A DNA stretch of 64,000 bases from Chryseobacterium luteum. Lineage in GTDB: Bacteria > Bacteroidota > Bacteroidia > Flavobacteriales > Weeksellaceae. Of the stretch, positions 19,696 through 29,519 are shown piece after piece; the stretch's first letter is position 1; every line of letters starts with the position of its first letter. The stretch covers positions 1-64,000 of the forward strand of contig NZ_JPRO01000014.1 of NCBI RefSeq assembly GCF_000737785.1. The letters are read 5' to 3'. The notes under the pieces are model-generated. The model was given only the letters and a program-made list of their open reading frames with translations. It had not been told where the DNA came from and did not search any database. Position numbers and translations under genes: made by a program.

Positions 19696-20373
19696 ATGGG
19701 CAAAAATAAATTAGCAAGATTCGCTGAAAACAAGATTTTACCAAATGTTATCCAGCCGACAAGGGAGGATGCATTAAACGGCTTTCCGCTTAAAGGAAAC
19801 TGGAGAAAGGATTTCTTTAAGAATGATCATCCAATCGTACTGGAGCTGGGCTGTGGAAAAGGGGAATACTCTGTGGGACTTGCCAAAACATTCCCTGAAA
19901 AAAACTTCATCGGAATAGATATTAAAGGTGCAAGATTCTGGTTTGGAGCTAAAGAAGCTGTGGAAAGCAGCATGAATAATGTGGCATTTCTCAGAACACA
20001 GATCGAACTTGTGGATCATTTTTTTGCAGCGAATGAAGTTGACGAAATATGGATCACGTTCCCGGATCCCCAGATTAAATACAAACGTACAAAGCACAGA
20101 CTTACTCATCCTGATTTTTTAGAACGCTATAAAAGATTCCTGAAACCGGGTGGAATCATCCATCTGAAAACAGATTCGGAATTTCTGCATGGCTATACAC
20201 TGGGCTATTTACAGGGTGCAGGCTATGAAATCATTACAGCCCATCATGATATTTACGGAGCTCCTGAATATGATCCGAATACAGAGCATCTCAGAGACAT
20301 AAAAACTTATTATGAAGAGCTTTTCTCGGCCAAAGGAAAAACAATAACCTACATAAAGTTCAGGATAAGCTAA
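19696..20373 (+). CDS. trmB: tRNA (guanine-N7-)-methyltransferase
   Basis: 225 residues from the ATG MGKNKLARFAENK; a TTG 33 bases earlier would lie within the promoter and is rejected. TrmB methylates N7 of G46 in tRNA using S-adenosylmethionine. Visible motifs: LELGCGKGEYSVGLA (SAM-binding motif I), FIGIDIKGARFW (motif II), EIWITFPDPQIKYKRTKHRL (the conserved PDPxxKxxHxxxR active-site element), and LKTDSEF towards the C-terminus. It sits between two members of the secreted paralogue family; a gap of 20 bases to the next gene suggests co-transcription. Confidence 0.95.
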   Translation: MGKNKLARFAENKILPNVIQPTREDALNGFPLKGNWRKDFFKNDHPIVLELGCGKGEYSVGLAKTFPEKNFIGIDIKGARFWFGAKEAVESSMNNVAFLRTQIELVDHFFAANEVDEIWITFPDPQIKYKRTKHRLTHPDFLERYKRFLKPGGIIHLKTDSEFLHGYTLGYLQGAGYEIITAHHDIYGAPEYDPNTEHLRDIKTYYEELFSAKGKTITYIKFRIS

Positions 20374-20393
20374 GTAAATAGCACAACAAACTG

Positions 20394-21089
20394 ATGAAAA
20401 AAAATGTAACGGCCCTCCTCTTCTTTTTCCTGATCCCGGGTTTGGCTTCGGCGCAGAAAAAACACAATGACATCCTGAAAACCACAAATATCAGAGAAAT
20501 TGAAGAGTATCTCAGAAATGCACATCCTGAAGACCCTAAAAGGATGGTGCTAAAACCCAAACTTATTGCTTTAAAGAATTCTGAATGGACGAAAGGTGCC
20601 AGGACTGCTAAACCTATGGAAGCCAGGCCCGTAATGACCGACATTCCGAACAGGTTTATGAGAAATTCAAATTCTAATGATGCCGAAGAGTTTAAAAAGC
20701 TCATTGCCGAAACGTCTGACCAGCACAAAGACAAAACGGTAAAGCTTCTGAATGCTATGTTTGATGAAGATATTACCCGAAAAGAAGCTGTACTGCTGTT
20801 CAGAAATAATTCGGACTGCAATATCATCCTGAGAATTGAAGGAAAAGATTTCTATAACCTGGCAGTTCCTGCGCACGGAGAGAATTTCATCATCCTCAAT
20901 AAAGGCTCTTATACCCTGAACAGCAATGTCTGTGATGTAAGGTACTCTTCTCAAAAAGACATAAAAAAAAGTATATTTGTAGTCATTGGAAACCCGGGTA
21001 CACGTACACCTGATGTAAACAAAGATTTAAAAGATCAGAAAGAAGCGGCACCGGTGAAAACTCCAAAAAAGAAAAGATCAAAAAAATAG
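20394..21089 (+). CDS. Secreted paralogue-family protein (unknown function)
   Basis: 231 residues, with a signal peptide ending around ASAQ. It has the same two blocks as the 18826 product: IEEYLRNAHPEDPKRMVLKPK near residue 40, trimmed here to its ends, and a C-terminal block with KLLNAMFDEDITRKEA, RNNSDCNIILRIEG, YNLAVPAHGENFIILNKG and VCDVRYSSQKD. The last 30 residues are a lysine-rich tail (TPKKKRSKK). It follows trmB closely, and the lipoprotein gene starts 4 bases after its stop, so trmB, this gene and the next are probably one transcript. Function unknown. Confidence 0.8.
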   Translation: MKKNVTALLFFFLIPGLASAQKKHNDILKTTNIREIEEYLRNAHPEDPKRMVLKPKLIALKNSEWTKGARTAKPMEARPVMTDIPNRFMRNSNSNDAEEFKKLIAETSDQHKDKTVKLLNAMFDEDITRKEAVLLFRNNSDCNIILRIEGKDFYNLAVPAHGENFIILNKGSYTLNSNVCDVRYSSQKDIKKSIFVVIGNPGTRTPDVNKDLKDQKEAAPVKTPKKKRSKK

Positions 21090-21093
21090 CTGT

Positions 21094-21528
21094 ATGAAAA
21101 AGCTTTTTGCTTTCTCCGGAATTTCATTTATCCTTATAAGCTGCAGTGCAAACTACGGCAGCTATCCCATAAGGACTTCATCTATTCCAAATACGGGAAG
21201 TACTGCAATGAATACGGAACAGGAATATGCAGAGCTTATAAAAACATATAAACCTGAAACAGCAGATGTTTTAAATGATCTTCTTAATGAGGATTCTCCC
21301 ACCAATCCCAGAACTTCTATTTCCGTGGAAAATAAATCTCCCTGCAATATGGTTCTTACCGTGAGCAGCACCGGCTTCTTTAAAAAGATCCCGATAGGTT
21401 CAGGAAAAGTTGGCTATACCATGGTTCCTAAAAACCGGAATTACAGGCTTACCGGAATGCTCTGTAACTCTTCTTATAATTCTACGAAGTTTGTCACAAC
21501 TTCCTATGCTATAAAGATCAGCAATTAA
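21094..21528 (+). CDS. Lipoprotein, distant member of the paralogue family
   Basis: 144 residues with a lipoprotein signal (FILISCSAN, cysteine at residue 17). The C-terminal half echoes the neighbouring family: DVLNDLLNEDSP, VENKSPCNMVLTVS, and LCNSSYNSTK in place of VC-x-x-x-Y-S-S-x-K. The two cysteines and the S-Y-(N)-S pattern are kept, while the central VPAHG block is replaced by PIGSGKVGY. It would be anchored in the periplasm or outer membrane. It starts 4 bases after the previous gene, so the two are likely translated from one mRNA. Function unknown. Confidence 0.7.
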   Translation: MKKLFAFSGISFILISCSANYGSYPIRTSSIPNTGSTAMNTEQEYAELIKTYKPETADVLNDLLNEDSPTNPRTSISVENKSPCNMVLTVSSTGFFKKIPIGSGKVGYTMVPKNRNYRLTGMLCNSSYNSTKFVTTSYAIKISN

Positions 21529-21653
21529 GATAAAACTCTACTCAACAAAGCTGTTTTTTATTAACCTGAATTCGGATAAGTAAATCGGTTTCAACAATTT
21601 TCTTACCCTGAACTCATGTTATATTAGGATTGAATTACATATATAAAAATAAA

Positions 21654-21684
21654 AAAAAACGCTGGACAGAATCCAGCGTTTTTT
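21654..21684. terminator. Bidirectional terminator between the lipoprotein gene and rpsB
   Basis: CGCTGGA / TCCAGCG with a five-base loop, flanked by an A run on the left and a T run on the right, so it can work for both converging transcripts. Confidence 0.85.
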
Positions 21685-21706
21685 CTATATTAAAGAAAAT
21701 CTTTAA

Positions 21707-22468
21707 TTATTCAGCATCGAAATCAGCATCTGTTTCAGCAGATACTTTTTCTCCTTCTTCTTTAGATTTTTCTTTATCAGCTTTTCTTTGAGACTGACCT
21801 TCTTTGATAGAATCAGAAACGATGTTTAAGATCATATCGATAGATTTAGAAGCATCATCGTTTCCTGGGATAACGAAGTCAACTTTTCTAGGGTCAGAGT
21901 TTGTATCAACAATACCGAAAACTGGAATACCTAATTTCTTAGCTTCAGTTACAGCGATATGTTCTCTCATGATATCTACAACAAAGATTGCAGAAGGAAG
22001 ACGAACCATGTCAGAGATAGAACCTAAGTTTTTCTCTAGGTTAGCTCTTTGTCTGTCAACCTGAAGTCTTTCTTTTTTAGATAAAGTTTCGAACGTACCG
22101 TCTTTTTTCATTTTGTCGATAGAGTTCATTTTCTTTACAGCCTTTCTGATTGTAACAAAGTTTGTTAACATACCACCTGGCCATCTTTCTGTAATATAAG
22201 GCATATTAAGTTCAGAAGCGTGTTTTGCAACAACCTCTTTCGCCTGCTTTTTAGTCGCTACGAAAAGAACTTTTTTACCTGCAGAAGTTAATTTTTCCAA
22301 AGCGCTGCACGCTTCATCCAATTTAACTGCTGTTTTATGTAAGTCTACAATGTGAATACCATTTTTCTCCATAAAAATGTATGGAGCCATATTTGGATTC
22401 CACTTTCTAGTCATGTGACCGAAGTGTACACCAGCCTCTAGAAGGTCTTTTACATTTGCTTTTGCCAT
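21707..22468 (-). CDS. rpsB: 30S ribosomal protein S2
   Basis: 253 residues. Family landmarks: LLEAGVHFGHMTRKWNPNM at the N-terminus, VLFVATKKQA, ERWPGGMLTN, and GIPVFGIVDTNSDP. The C-terminus is an extended charged tail ending ADFDAE. It lies 200 bases downstream of rpsI on the same strand, after an unusually long spacer, and ends at a terminator; tsf is not next to it. Confidence 0.97.
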   Translation of the reverse strand: MAKANVKDLLEAGVHFGHMTRKWNPNMAPYIFMEKNGIHIVDLHKTAVKLDEACSALEKLTSAGKKVLFVATKKQAKEVVAKHASELNMPYITERWPGGMLTNFVTIRKAVKKMNSIDKMKKDGTFETLSKKERLQVDRQRANLEKNLGSISDMVRLPSAIFVVDIMREHIAVTEAKKLGIPVFGIVDTNSDPRKVDFVIPGNDDASKSIDMILNIVSDSIKEGQSQRKADKEKSKEEGEKVSAETDADFDAE

Positions 22469-22668
22469 GTTTTCTGTTTTTGTTAGTTTACTTTCCGCTT
22501 TTTATGCAATCAACGGCTTCTTTAGATGGGAGAAGCGTTTGGATGCTAAACGTAACGGGCAATTTGCTTTCGGCTTTCGGCATTAAGCTGCAAGCTTCAA
22601 GCGAGTTAAAAAGTTTAATAAGTTTTTCAAACAGCTTATTGCATATTGCTTTAAGCTTACCGCAATTC
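22469..22668 (-). other. 200-base spacer between rpsI and rpsB
   Basis: No TAnnTTTG element was found on the minus strand, so rpsB is probably read from the rplM promoter. The spacer contains a GCTTCT/AGAAGC hairpin around 22515-22535 and repeated AAGC-rich words (GCTTGAAGCTTGCAGCTT and CCGAAAGCCGAAAGC on the minus strand). It could be an untranslated leader for S2 control or an intergenic repeat; the sequence alone does not decide. Confidence 0.4.
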
Positions 22669-23055
22669 TTAACGTTTTGAGAATTGGAATCTCTTTCTTG
22701 CTTTTTTCTGACCTGGCTTCTTTCTTTCCACCATTCTTGCGTCTCTTGTAAGTAAACCAGCTGGCTTCAAAGCTAATCTGAATTCAGCATTGATTTCACA
22801 TAAAGCTCTTGAAATACCTAATCTGATAGCTTCTGCCTGACCTGTATTACCACCACCGAAAACATTTACGGTAACGTCATACTGACCAACAGTTTCAGAA
22901 AGGATAAACGGCTGGTTCAATTTGTAAACCATCACGTCTGTAGAGAAATAAGTTGCAGCATCTTTACCGTTTACTGTAATCACACCAGAACCTGGCTTTA
23001 CATAAACTCTAGCTACAGAAGTTTTTCTTCTTCCGATTTTGTGAACTATAGACAT
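22669..23055 (-). CDS. rpsI: 30S ribosomal protein S9
   Basis: 128 residues with the S9 signatures [15 protein letters not shown] at the N-terminus, [19 protein letters not shown] in the middle, and the basic C-terminal tail [18 protein letters not shown] that reaches the decoding site. It starts six bases after the rplM stop, as in the common L13-S9 pair. Confidence 0.97.
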   Translation of the reverse strand: MSIVHKIGRRKTSVARVYVKPGSGVITVNGKDAATYFSTDVMVYKLNQPFILSETVGQYDVTVNVFGGGNTGQAEAIRLGISRALCEINAEFRLALKPAGLLTRDARMVERKKPGQKKARKRFQFSKR

Positions 23056-23061
23056 AATTAA

Positions 23062-23517
23062 TTATTTAAATTCGTTAACATTAATTGTTTTAGGCTGCTG
23101 AGCTTCATGTTTGTGCTCAGTTCCTTCATATAGATAAAGGTTCTTCAATAAAGCAGATCCTAATCTGTTTTTAGGCAACATACCTTTTACAGATTTTTCC
23201 AATACTTTTAAAGAATCTTTCTTCTGAAGTTCAGCCGCAGTCATAGACTTCTGTCCACCAGGGTAACCTGTATGCCAGATGTAAGTCTTATCAGCCCACT
23301 TATTTCCGGAAAGCGTAATTTTCCCAGCATTCAAAACGATTACGTTATCACCACAATCTACGTGAGGTGTAAAGTTCGTTTTGTGCTTACCTCTCAAAAT
23401 CTTTGCAACCGTAGAAGCTAGTCTTCCTAACGGCTGTCCTTCAGCGTCTACCACAACCCATTCTTTATTAGCAGTAGCTTTGTTCGCTGAAACAGTTTTG
23501 TAACTTAATGTATTCAC
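23062..23517 (-). CDS. rplM: 50S ribosomal protein L13
   Basis: 151 residues. L13 signatures include WVVVDAEGQPLGRLAS, ILRGKHKTNFTPHVDCGD, VLNAGKITLSGNKW and VKGMLPKNRLG. First gene of the rplM-rpsI-rpsB group, with a good promoter upstream. Confidence 0.97.
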   Translation of the reverse strand: MNTLSYKTVSANKATANKEWVVVDAEGQPLGRLASTVAKILRGKHKTNFTPHVDCGDNVIVLNAGKITLSGNKWADKTYIWHTGYPGGQKSMTAAELQKKDSLKVLEKSVKGMLPKNRLGSALLKNLYLYEGTEHKHEAQQPKTINVNEFK

Positions 23518-23563
23518 ACGTTTTAGTTAAAGATTAAACATAATTTTCCCCTAAAAGGGTGTG

Positions 23564-23595
23564 CAAAGGTACAAATTATTTTTGTAACCCAAAAA
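23564..23595 (-). promoter_or_regulatory. rplM promoter (TTG -33, TACCTTTG -7)
   Basis: On the minus strand TACCTTTG occupies 23571-23564, with a TTTTTG element upstream at 23595-23590, 18 bases away, close to the Bacteroidota spacing. The rest of the divergent gap to 23824 shows no gene. Confidence 0.65.
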
Positions 23596-23824
23596 CATAT
23601 TTTATTTAATCTATCCTGTCTGGCGAAGATCCCTATTCTTTATAGATTTTATCAACTGACAGGTGGCAATAGTTTATAAAATGAATGCTGATAAAAAATA
23701 TTCCCAGAATCCAAAAACGCAGATGATAAAGTAAAGAGATTAAATACTAATTTTTCTTTTATTAATTTTATTTAAAGATTTCCCTTAAAGCCTGCTGATG
23801 TGATTATTTTTGTGGCGAAATATT

Positions 23825-23832
23825 TATATTTG
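23825..23832 (+). promoter_or_regulatory. Promoter -7 element TATATTTG of the DUF3667 gene
   Basis: TAnnTTTG match 28 bases before the ATG at 23861. It lies inside a longer possible frame from TTG 23810, which supports the ATG as start. Confidence 0.6.
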
Positions 23833-23860
23833 CGTCCGAATCATAGTCCCAACTAATCCC

Positions 23861-24967
23861 ATGAGCCACGGAAAAATAAGAGAAGATAAAACCTGCCTGA
23901 ACTGCGGGCACGAGGTTGAAGAGAGATTCTGCCCGCACTGCGGACAGGAGAATGTTGAAAGCCGCCATCCTTTTTATTATCTGTTCACTCACTTTTTCGA
24001 GGATTTCACTCATTATGACGGGCAGTTTTGGGGAACTATAAAAAACCTTCTTTTCAAACCGGGGAAACTTACCAAGATTTATCTGGATGGGAAAAGAACA
24101 CAGTTTGTTCCTCCCGTGAAACTTTATATTTTCATCAGTTTTGTAACATTTCTTTTCATTTCATTCCAGGTAGCAAGTATCGATTTTGGAAAACAGGGAA
24201 TGGAAAAAGGAAAAGCCACCAGCCAAGAAATTGAAAAGAGTGCTGCAATAAATGACTCCATACATAAGCTTCTTACAGAATCCACTGAAATGATGAAAGC
24301 GGATTCTCTTACAGGTGGAGCAGTGACTAAAGTCCTGGATTCCGTAAAAACAGGTGCCGAAGCCAGTGATATAGATGTTGAGAAAATATTTAAAAGCAAA
24401 AGTATCACAGAATCTTTTGGATTGCATTCTATGAGAGATTTTGACAAAAGAGAAGAAGAAAACGGGCATAAATATCAGATATTCCGTCCGTTTCTTAGCA
24501 AGATCTTTGAACTGGAAGAAAGAGGTCATGCTCCCGGTGAGATCACCGATATGTTTATTAAGAACTCTATTCACAACTTACCGAAAGCTCTTTTTCTATA
24601 CCTTCCCCTATTTGCTTTCCTTCTATGGATATTCCACAGCAAAAAAAAGTGGTGGTATTTTGACCACGGCGTTTTTACACTCCATTACTTTTCCTTTTTA
24701 CTGCTGATCACGCTGCTCTTATTTATAATCAATAAGCTTCTGAGCTATTTTGATGAAAGTACTTTTGCAACGGCAATGAACGGTTTTTTTGTTTCAGCCG
24801 CTATTATCTACGCCGGATGTTACTTTTTTATAGCTCACTACAGAACGTACAGAACCCACCCTGCTCTTACTATTATAGTCGGTGCGGTCCTGTTTGCCAT
24901 CAATACCATTCTATTCAGCTTTTTATTGATAGGCCTGGGGATCATCAGCTTTTTATTTCTGCATTAA
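23861..24967 (+). CDS. DUF3667 zinc-ribbon membrane protein
   Basis: 368 residues from the ATG (MSHGKIREDK). The N-terminus is a zinc ribbon CLNCGHEVEERFCPHCGQ, followed by the DUF3667 hallmark THFFEDFTHYDGQFWGTI and then PGKLTKIYLDGKR and PVKLYIFISFVTFL (first membrane helix). A charged central region of about 150 residues precedes four to five further helices. It is a bacterial inner-membrane protein of unknown role, widespread in Bacteroidota. Its 3' end overlaps the convergent gene at 24964 by four bases. Confidence 0.85.
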   Translation: MSHGKIREDKTCLNCGHEVEERFCPHCGQENVESRHPFYYLFTHFFEDFTHYDGQFWGTIKNLLFKPGKLTKIYLDGKRTQFVPPVKLYIFISFVTFLFISFQVASIDFGKQGMEKGKATSQEIEKSAAINDSIHKLLTESTEMMKADSLTGGAVTKVLDSVKTGAEASDIDVEKIFKSKSITESFGLHSMRDFDKREEENGHKYQIFRPFLSKIFELEERGHAPGEITDMFIKNSIHNLPKALFLYLPLFAFLLWIFHSKKKWWYFDHGVFTLHYFSFLLLITLLLFIINKLLSYFDESTFATAMNGFFVSAAIIYAGCYFFIAHYRTYRTHPALTIIVGAVLFAINTILFSFLLIGLGIISFLFLH

Positions 24968-25296
24968 CTGCGGAGCGACTTGCTTCCCCTGAAACTTGCA
25001 ATCAGATAGTAGGCTACAAAAACCGTAGAAAATTTAAGTATCGATGGAATTGCCAGCTCTAAGCTGAATATAAATGCCCCAACCAATACCAGGACTCCCA
25101 TTAACGCAAAAGAAATACCCAGTTTTTGCGGCAGTGTGAAATTGGGTGTATCAAGATAGTACGCAATTCCCCACGCAATCCCAAAAGCCAGTGCATAATA
25201 TACATCAAGTCCGATATTTTCAGAACTGTAAAAAAAATAATTAATAAGGAAACTCAAAACCGTTCCTAAAGCAAAATACATCAAAGCCTTTTTCAT
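24964..25296 (-). CDS. Small membrane protein (four helices)
   Basis: 110 residues from the ATG MKKALMYFALG; a TTG seven codons earlier overlaps the promoter and is rejected. Four hydrophobic segments are visible (about 5-20, 33-48, 58-75 and 78-98), with short loops and a basic C-terminus (SFRGSKSLRS). No family was recognised. Convergent with and touching the DUF3667 gene. Confidence 0.6.
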   Translation of the reverse strand: MKKALMYFALGTVLSFLINYFFYSSENIGLDVYYALAFGIAWGIAYYLDTPNFTLPQKLGISFALMGVLVLVGAFIFSLELAIPSILKFSTVFVAYYLIASFRGSKSLRS

Positions 25297-25314
25297 ACGC
25301 TGTATATAATTCTG

Positions 25315-25322
25315 CAAAAATA
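25315..25322 (-). promoter_or_regulatory. Promoter -7 element TATTTTTG
   Basis: Minus-strand TAnnTTTG match 18 bases upstream of the small membrane protein start. Confidence 0.5.
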
Positions 25323-25446
25323 GAGAATTTACTTATCATTTTTAAACGAATGATTGCTAAGTCGGGGAAAAACCAATCCTCTAAAGACAAACAACCGTTT
25401 TAAAATCAAATCATTAAACAAAACCATAAGGTTCTTATTTTATTAT

Positions 25447-25454
25447 TATATTTG
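25447..25454 (+). promoter_or_regulatory. icmF promoter, -7 element TATATTTG
   Basis: TAnnTTTG match 27 bases before the ATG at 25482. The upstream gap shows no cobalamin-riboswitch-like structure. Confidence 0.6.
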
Positions 25455-25481
25455 AAAATTCAGAAATTTTCTAGATTTTTT

Positions 25482-28400
25482 ATGGAAACCCAAAAATATA
25501 CTCCAACCAACAAAGTAAGAATCGTAACAGCGGCGTCATTATTTGACGGACACGACGCTGCGATCAATATCATGCGCCGCGTGATCCAGGGAACAGGATG
25601 TGAAGTGATCCACCTTGGCCACGACAAATCAGCTGAGGAAGTTGTTAACACAGCAATCCAGGAAGATGCCAACGCCATTGCGTTAACCTCCTATCAAGGC
25701 GGCCATAATGAATATTTTAAATATATCTACGACCTTTTAAGAGAGAAAAACTCACCCCAAATTAAAATTTTCGGCGGCGGTGGCGGTGTAATTCTGCCCG
25801 AGGAAATTGAAGACATCATGTCTTATGGAATTGACAGAATTTATTCTCCGGATGACGGCCGTGAGCTTGGCTTACAGGGAATGATTGATGATCTGGTAAA
25901 AAGATCTGACTTCCCAACAGGAAAAGAGGTTACAGCAAATGACTTAGATTCAATCAGTTTTGAAAATTCTACAAGCATTGCTAAAATTATTTCAGCGGTT
26001 GAAAACTTTTCAGAAGAAAAACCGGATTTGGTAAAAGCGATTGACGAAAAATCAAAAGATTTGAATATCCCGATCATCGGTATCACAGGTACAGGTGGAG
26101 CCGGAAAATCTTCTTTGACAGATGAGTTGGTAAGACGCTTTATCCGTTCAAATCCAGATAAAAAAATTGCCATCATCTCAATTGACCCTTCCAAAAAGAA
26201 GACGGGAGGTGCATTGTTGGGTGACAGAATCCGTATGAATGCGATCAATGATCCGCGAGTTTATATGCGTTCGATGGCGACGAGAGAAAACAACGTTTCT
26301 GTTTCTCCGTTTATCCATTCAGCTTTGAATGTGTTGAAACTGGCTCACCCTGATGTTATTATTCTGGAGACTTCGGGTATCGGACAATCTGGTTCGGAAG
26401 TTTCAGATTTTGCAGACGTTTCAATGTACGTAATGACTCCTGAATATGGAGCTTCTACACAGTTGGAAAAAATCGATATGTTGGATTATGCAGATTTAGT
26501 TGCTTTAAATAAATCTGACAAACGCGGTGCTCTTGACGCACTTCAAGCCGTTAGAAAACAATTCCAGAGAAATCATTTGTTGTGGGAAAGTCCGTTGGAT
26601 GATATGCCGGTTTATGCAACAAAAGCATCTCAGTTCAATGATCACGGAACCACTGATTTGTACAATAGATTAATTGAAAAAGTTAATGAGAAATATTCCG
26701 GTTTAAACTTACAAGGTTTTGTTGAGCAGGAAGTTTCTGAAGATATTACCATCATTCCTCCAAAAAGAGTTCGTTATTTATCTGAAATTGTTGAAAATAA
26801 TAGAATTTACGACGCCAATGTTGAAAAACAGGCAGAGCTTGCAAGAAAAATGTATCATATTGAAGGAGTGAAAAAATTTCTTTCCAATGAAACCTTAGAT
26901 GCTGAATATCAGAAAGCCGAAAAAGACCTTCAGCAGGAAAATATCGATTTCTTAAAAAATTGGGATGATACGAAAGACGCTTTCAAGGCTGAGTTTTATT
27001 CTTATTTCGTTCGTGGAAAAGAAATTAAAGTGGAAACCTCAACAGAATCTTTATCCCATTTAAAAATTCCAAAAATTTCATTACCAAAATACACCGATTG
27101 GGGTGATTTGATTAAATGGAAAGGTCAGGAAAATCTTCCTGGAGGATTCCCTTATACTGCGGGAATTTATCCTTTCAAAAGAACGGGAGAAGACCCGACG
27201 AGAATGTTTGCAGGAGAAGGTGGACCAGAAAGAACGAACAGAAGATTTCACTACGTTTCTGCGGAAATGGATGCAAAACGTTTGTCAACAGCATTTGACT
27301 CTGTGACTTTGTATGGTCAAGACCCTGCTCTACCACCGGATATTTATGGTAAAATCGGAAATGCGGGAGTTTCTATCGCAACATTAGATGACGCGAAAAA
27401 ACTGTACTCCGGATTTGATCTGGTGAATGCAATGACTTCCGTTTCAATGACCATCAATGGTCCGGCTCCGATGTTGCTGGCTTTCTTTATGAATGCTGCT
27501 ATTGACCAAAATGTTGAAAAATATATTGCTGAACATAAACTTGAAGCGAATGTTGAAAAAGCTTTAAAAGCAAAATTCGACGATAAAGGCCTGGAAAGAC
27601 CAAAATATAACGGGGAATTACCTCCTTCCAATAATGGTTTAGGGTTAAAATTATTAGGAATTACAGGGGATGAAGTTATTCCTGCTGAAGCTTATGCTGA
27701 AATTAAGGCTAAAACGATCGCGACAGTTCGTGGAACCGTTCAGGCTGATATTTTAAAAGAAGATCAGGCTCAGAATACTTGTATTTTCTCTACTGAATTT
27801 GCCCTGAGATTGATGGGTGACGTTCAGGAATATTTTATTACAGAAAAGGTTAGAAACTTCTACTCGGTTTCTATTTCAGGATATCACATTGCAGAAGCAG
27901 GAGCGAATCCGGTCTCTCAGTTGGCATTTACATTGGCAAATGGTTTTACTTATGTTGAATATTATTTGTCAAGAGGAATGGATATCAATGATTTTGCACC
28001 GAACTTATCGTTCTTCTTCTCCAACGGTATCGACCCTGAATATTCAGTGATCGGACGTGTGGCGAGAAGAATCTGGGCAAAAGCCATGAAACTGAAATAC
28101 GGAGCAGACGAAAGAAGCCAGATGTTGAAATATCACATCCAAACTTCAGGACGTTCGCTTCACGCTCAGGAAATTGATTTTAATGATATCAGGACGACGC
28201 TTCAGGCGCTTTATGCAATCTACGACAACTGTAATTCTCTTCACACGAATGCTTATGACGAGGCGATTACAACGCCGACTGAACAGTCTGTGAGAAGAGC
28301 CATGGCGATTCAGTTGATTATCAATAAAGAACTTGGTTTAGCGAAAAACGAAAATCCGCTTCAAGGTTCATTTATTATTGAAGAATTGACAGACTTAGTT

Positions 28401-28829
28401 GAAGAAGCTGTTTATGCAGAATTCGACAGAATTACAGAAAGAGGCGGTGTTCTTGGTGCGATGGAAACGATGTATCAACGCTCGAAAATCCAGGAAGAAT
28501 CGATGCATTACGAATGGTTAAAGCATACAGGAGAATATCCAATTATTGGTGTAAATACTTTCTTAGGAAAAGACGGTTCACCAACGGTTCGTCCGGGAGA
28601 AGTAATCCGTTCGACTGAGGAAGAAAAGCAGGTTCAGATTGAAACGCTTCATAATTTCCAGAAATCTAATGAAGACAGATCCGAAGCCGCTCTGAAAACG
28701 TTACAACACGCAGCCATCAATCAGCAGAATTTATTTCATGTTATGATGGATGCCGTGAAATACTGTTCGCTTGGACAAATTACCAATGCTTTGTTTGAAG
28801 TGGGTGGTAAGTATAGAAGAAATATGTAG
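25482..28829 (+). CDS. icmF: Fused isobutyryl-CoA mutase
   Basis: 1115 residues from the [13 protein letters not shown]; the upstream TTG lies in the promoter. Domain order is that of IcmF: B12-binding domain (about 10-145, with LFDGHDAA supplying the cobalt-coordinating His, then SYQGG and GGGGG), a MeaB/ArgK-type G-protein chaperone (P-loop [10 protein letters not shown] about 202-211, [11 protein letters not shown] as NKxD), and the mutase barrel (about 550-1115, starting [14 protein letters not shown]). IcmF uses adenosylcobalamin to interconvert isobutyryl- and n-butyryl-CoA, with the G-domain editing cofactor loading. [12 protein letters not shown] carries Phe where methylmalonyl-CoA mutase has Tyr, in line with the isobutyryl form (family knowledge, approximate alignment). 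Stands alone with its own promoter. Confidence 0.92.
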   Translation: METQKYTPTNKVRIVTAASLFDGHDAAINIMRRVIQGTGCEVIHLGHDKSAEEVVNTAIQEDANAIALTSYQGGHNEYFKYIYDLLREKNSPQIKIFGGGGGVILPEEIEDIMSYGIDRIYSPDDGRELGLQGMIDDLVKRSDFPTGKEVTANDLDSISFENSTSIAKIISAVENFSEEKPDLVKAIDEKSKDLNIPIIGITGTGGAGKSSLTDELVRRFIRSNPDKKIAIISIDPSKKKTGGALLGDRIRMNAINDPRVYMRSMATRENNVSVSPFIHSALNVLKLAHPDVIILETSGIGQSGSEVSDFADVSMYVMTPEYGASTQLEKIDMLDYADLVALNKSDKRGALDALQAVRKQFQRNHLLWESPLDDMPVYATKASQFNDHGTTDLYNRLIEKVNEKYSGLNLQGFVEQEVSEDITIIPPKRVRYLSEIVENNRIYDANVEKQAELARKMYHIEGVKKFLSNETLDAEYQKAEKDLQQENIDFLKNWDDTKDAFKAEFYSYFVRGKEIKVETSTESLSHLKIPKISLPKYTDWGDLIKWKGQENLPGGFPYTAGIYPFKRTGEDPTRMFAGEGGPERTNRRFHYVSAEMDAKRLSTAFDSVTLYGQDPALPPDIYGKIGNAGVSIATLDDAKKLYSGFDLVNAMTSVSMTINGPAPMLLAFFMNAAIDQNVEKYIAEHKLEANVEKALKAKFDDKGLERPKYNGELPPSNNGLGLKLLGITGDEVIPAEAYAEIKAKTIATVRGTVQADILKEDQAQNTCIFSTEFALRLMGDVQEYFITEKVRNFYSVSISGYHIAEAGANPVSQLAFTLANGFTYVEYYLSRGMDINDFAPNLSFFFSNGIDPEYSVIGRVARRIWAKAMKLKYGADERSQMLKYHIQTSGRSLHAQEIDFNDIRTTLQALYAIYDNCNSLHTNAYDEAITTPTEQSVRRAMAIQLIINKELGLAKNENPLQGSFIIEELTDLVEEAVYAEFDRITERGGVLGAMETMYQRSKIQEESMHYEWLKHTGEYPIIGVNTFLGKDGSPTVRPGEVIRSTEEEKQVQIETLHNFQKSNEDRSEAALKTLQHAAINQQNLFHVMMDAVKYCSLGQITNALFEVGGKYRRNM

Positions 28830-28838
28830 TCATAAAAC

Positions 28839-28871
28839 AAACCTTCAAGGTTTTAAAAACCTTGAAGGTTT
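28839..28871. repeat. Palindromic REP-like repeat, copy A
   Basis: A 16-base arm (28839-28854) and its perfect reverse complement (28856-28871) are separated by one A. Copy B at 29520-29552 has identical arms. Lies between icmF and the tyrosine transposase gene and could also end icmF transcription. Confidence 0.85.
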
Positions 28872-28892
28872 ATAATACACACAAATGATACA

Positions 28893-29507
28893 ATGAACAA
28901 CAAACCTTTACTAGAATCTGGTAAGTATTACCATATTTATAATAGAGGCAATAATGGACAAAATATTTTTTTTGATCCTGAAAATTATGTTTTCTTTCTG
29001 AATAGATTTCATCAATACATTTCTCCATTTTGCGATACAATTGCCTGGGTTTTATTAAAAAATCATTTTCATATTCTAGTTTATGTGAAACCTTTTGAAG
29101 AAATAAAGATTGAAAAATTAAAATATACCGCAACTGAAATTCCTAAAAAGATTGATATTCATTTACAGTTTGGTCATTTTTTTAATTCTTATGCTAAGGC
29201 CATTAATAAGCGATACAACAGAACCGGAAGCTTGTTTGAAAAAAACTTTGAGAGAAAAGAAGTTCCGACAATAGCATATTTCAAAAAACTCATCCACTAT
29301 ATTCATTTCAATCCTGTAAAACATGGTTTTTCAGAATATATTTGGGATTATCCGTGGAGTTCCTATCAAAGTATTATCTCTCATAAGCCAACCAAGCTCA
29401 ACAGGGAATTTGTAACAGAACTTTTTAAAAACGAGGATTATTTTAAGCTTTATCACACTGAAGATAAAGACTACTCAGATATTGACGAATTTATTATTGA
29501 ATTTTAA
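28893..29507 (+). CDS. REP-associated tyrosine transposase (RAYT)
   Basis: 204 residues of the Y1/HUH family related to IS200 transposases. The start YYHIYNRGNNGQNIFF is typical. The metal-binding HUH pair is NHFHILVY (about residues 57-64). The GSLFEKNFERKEV stretch is a RAYT marker, and the likely nucleophile is a Tyr in YIHFNPVKHGF, in the conserved helix after it. RAYTs are single-copy domesticated enzymes thought to nick and spread REP palindromes. Here the gene is framed by two identical palindromes, 21 bases before its start and 12 bases after its stop, the expected arrangement for a REP-RAYT unit. No promoter consensus was seen. Confidence 0.88.
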   Translation: MNNKPLLESGKYYHIYNRGNNGQNIFFDPENYVFFLNRFHQYISPFCDTIAWVLLKNHFHILVYVKPFEEIKIEKLKYTATEIPKKIDIHLQFGHFFNSYAKAINKRYNRTGSLFEKNFERKEVPTIAYFKKLIHYIHFNPVKHGFSEYIWDYPWSSYQSIISHKPTKLNREFVTELFKNEDYFKLYHTEDKDYSDIDEFIIEF

Positions 29508-29519
29508 TTAATATAATCC

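Noticed and set aside
25323..25446. Cobalamin riboswitch before icmF
   Set aside because: No B12-box-like sequence or suitable structure was seen in the short leader.
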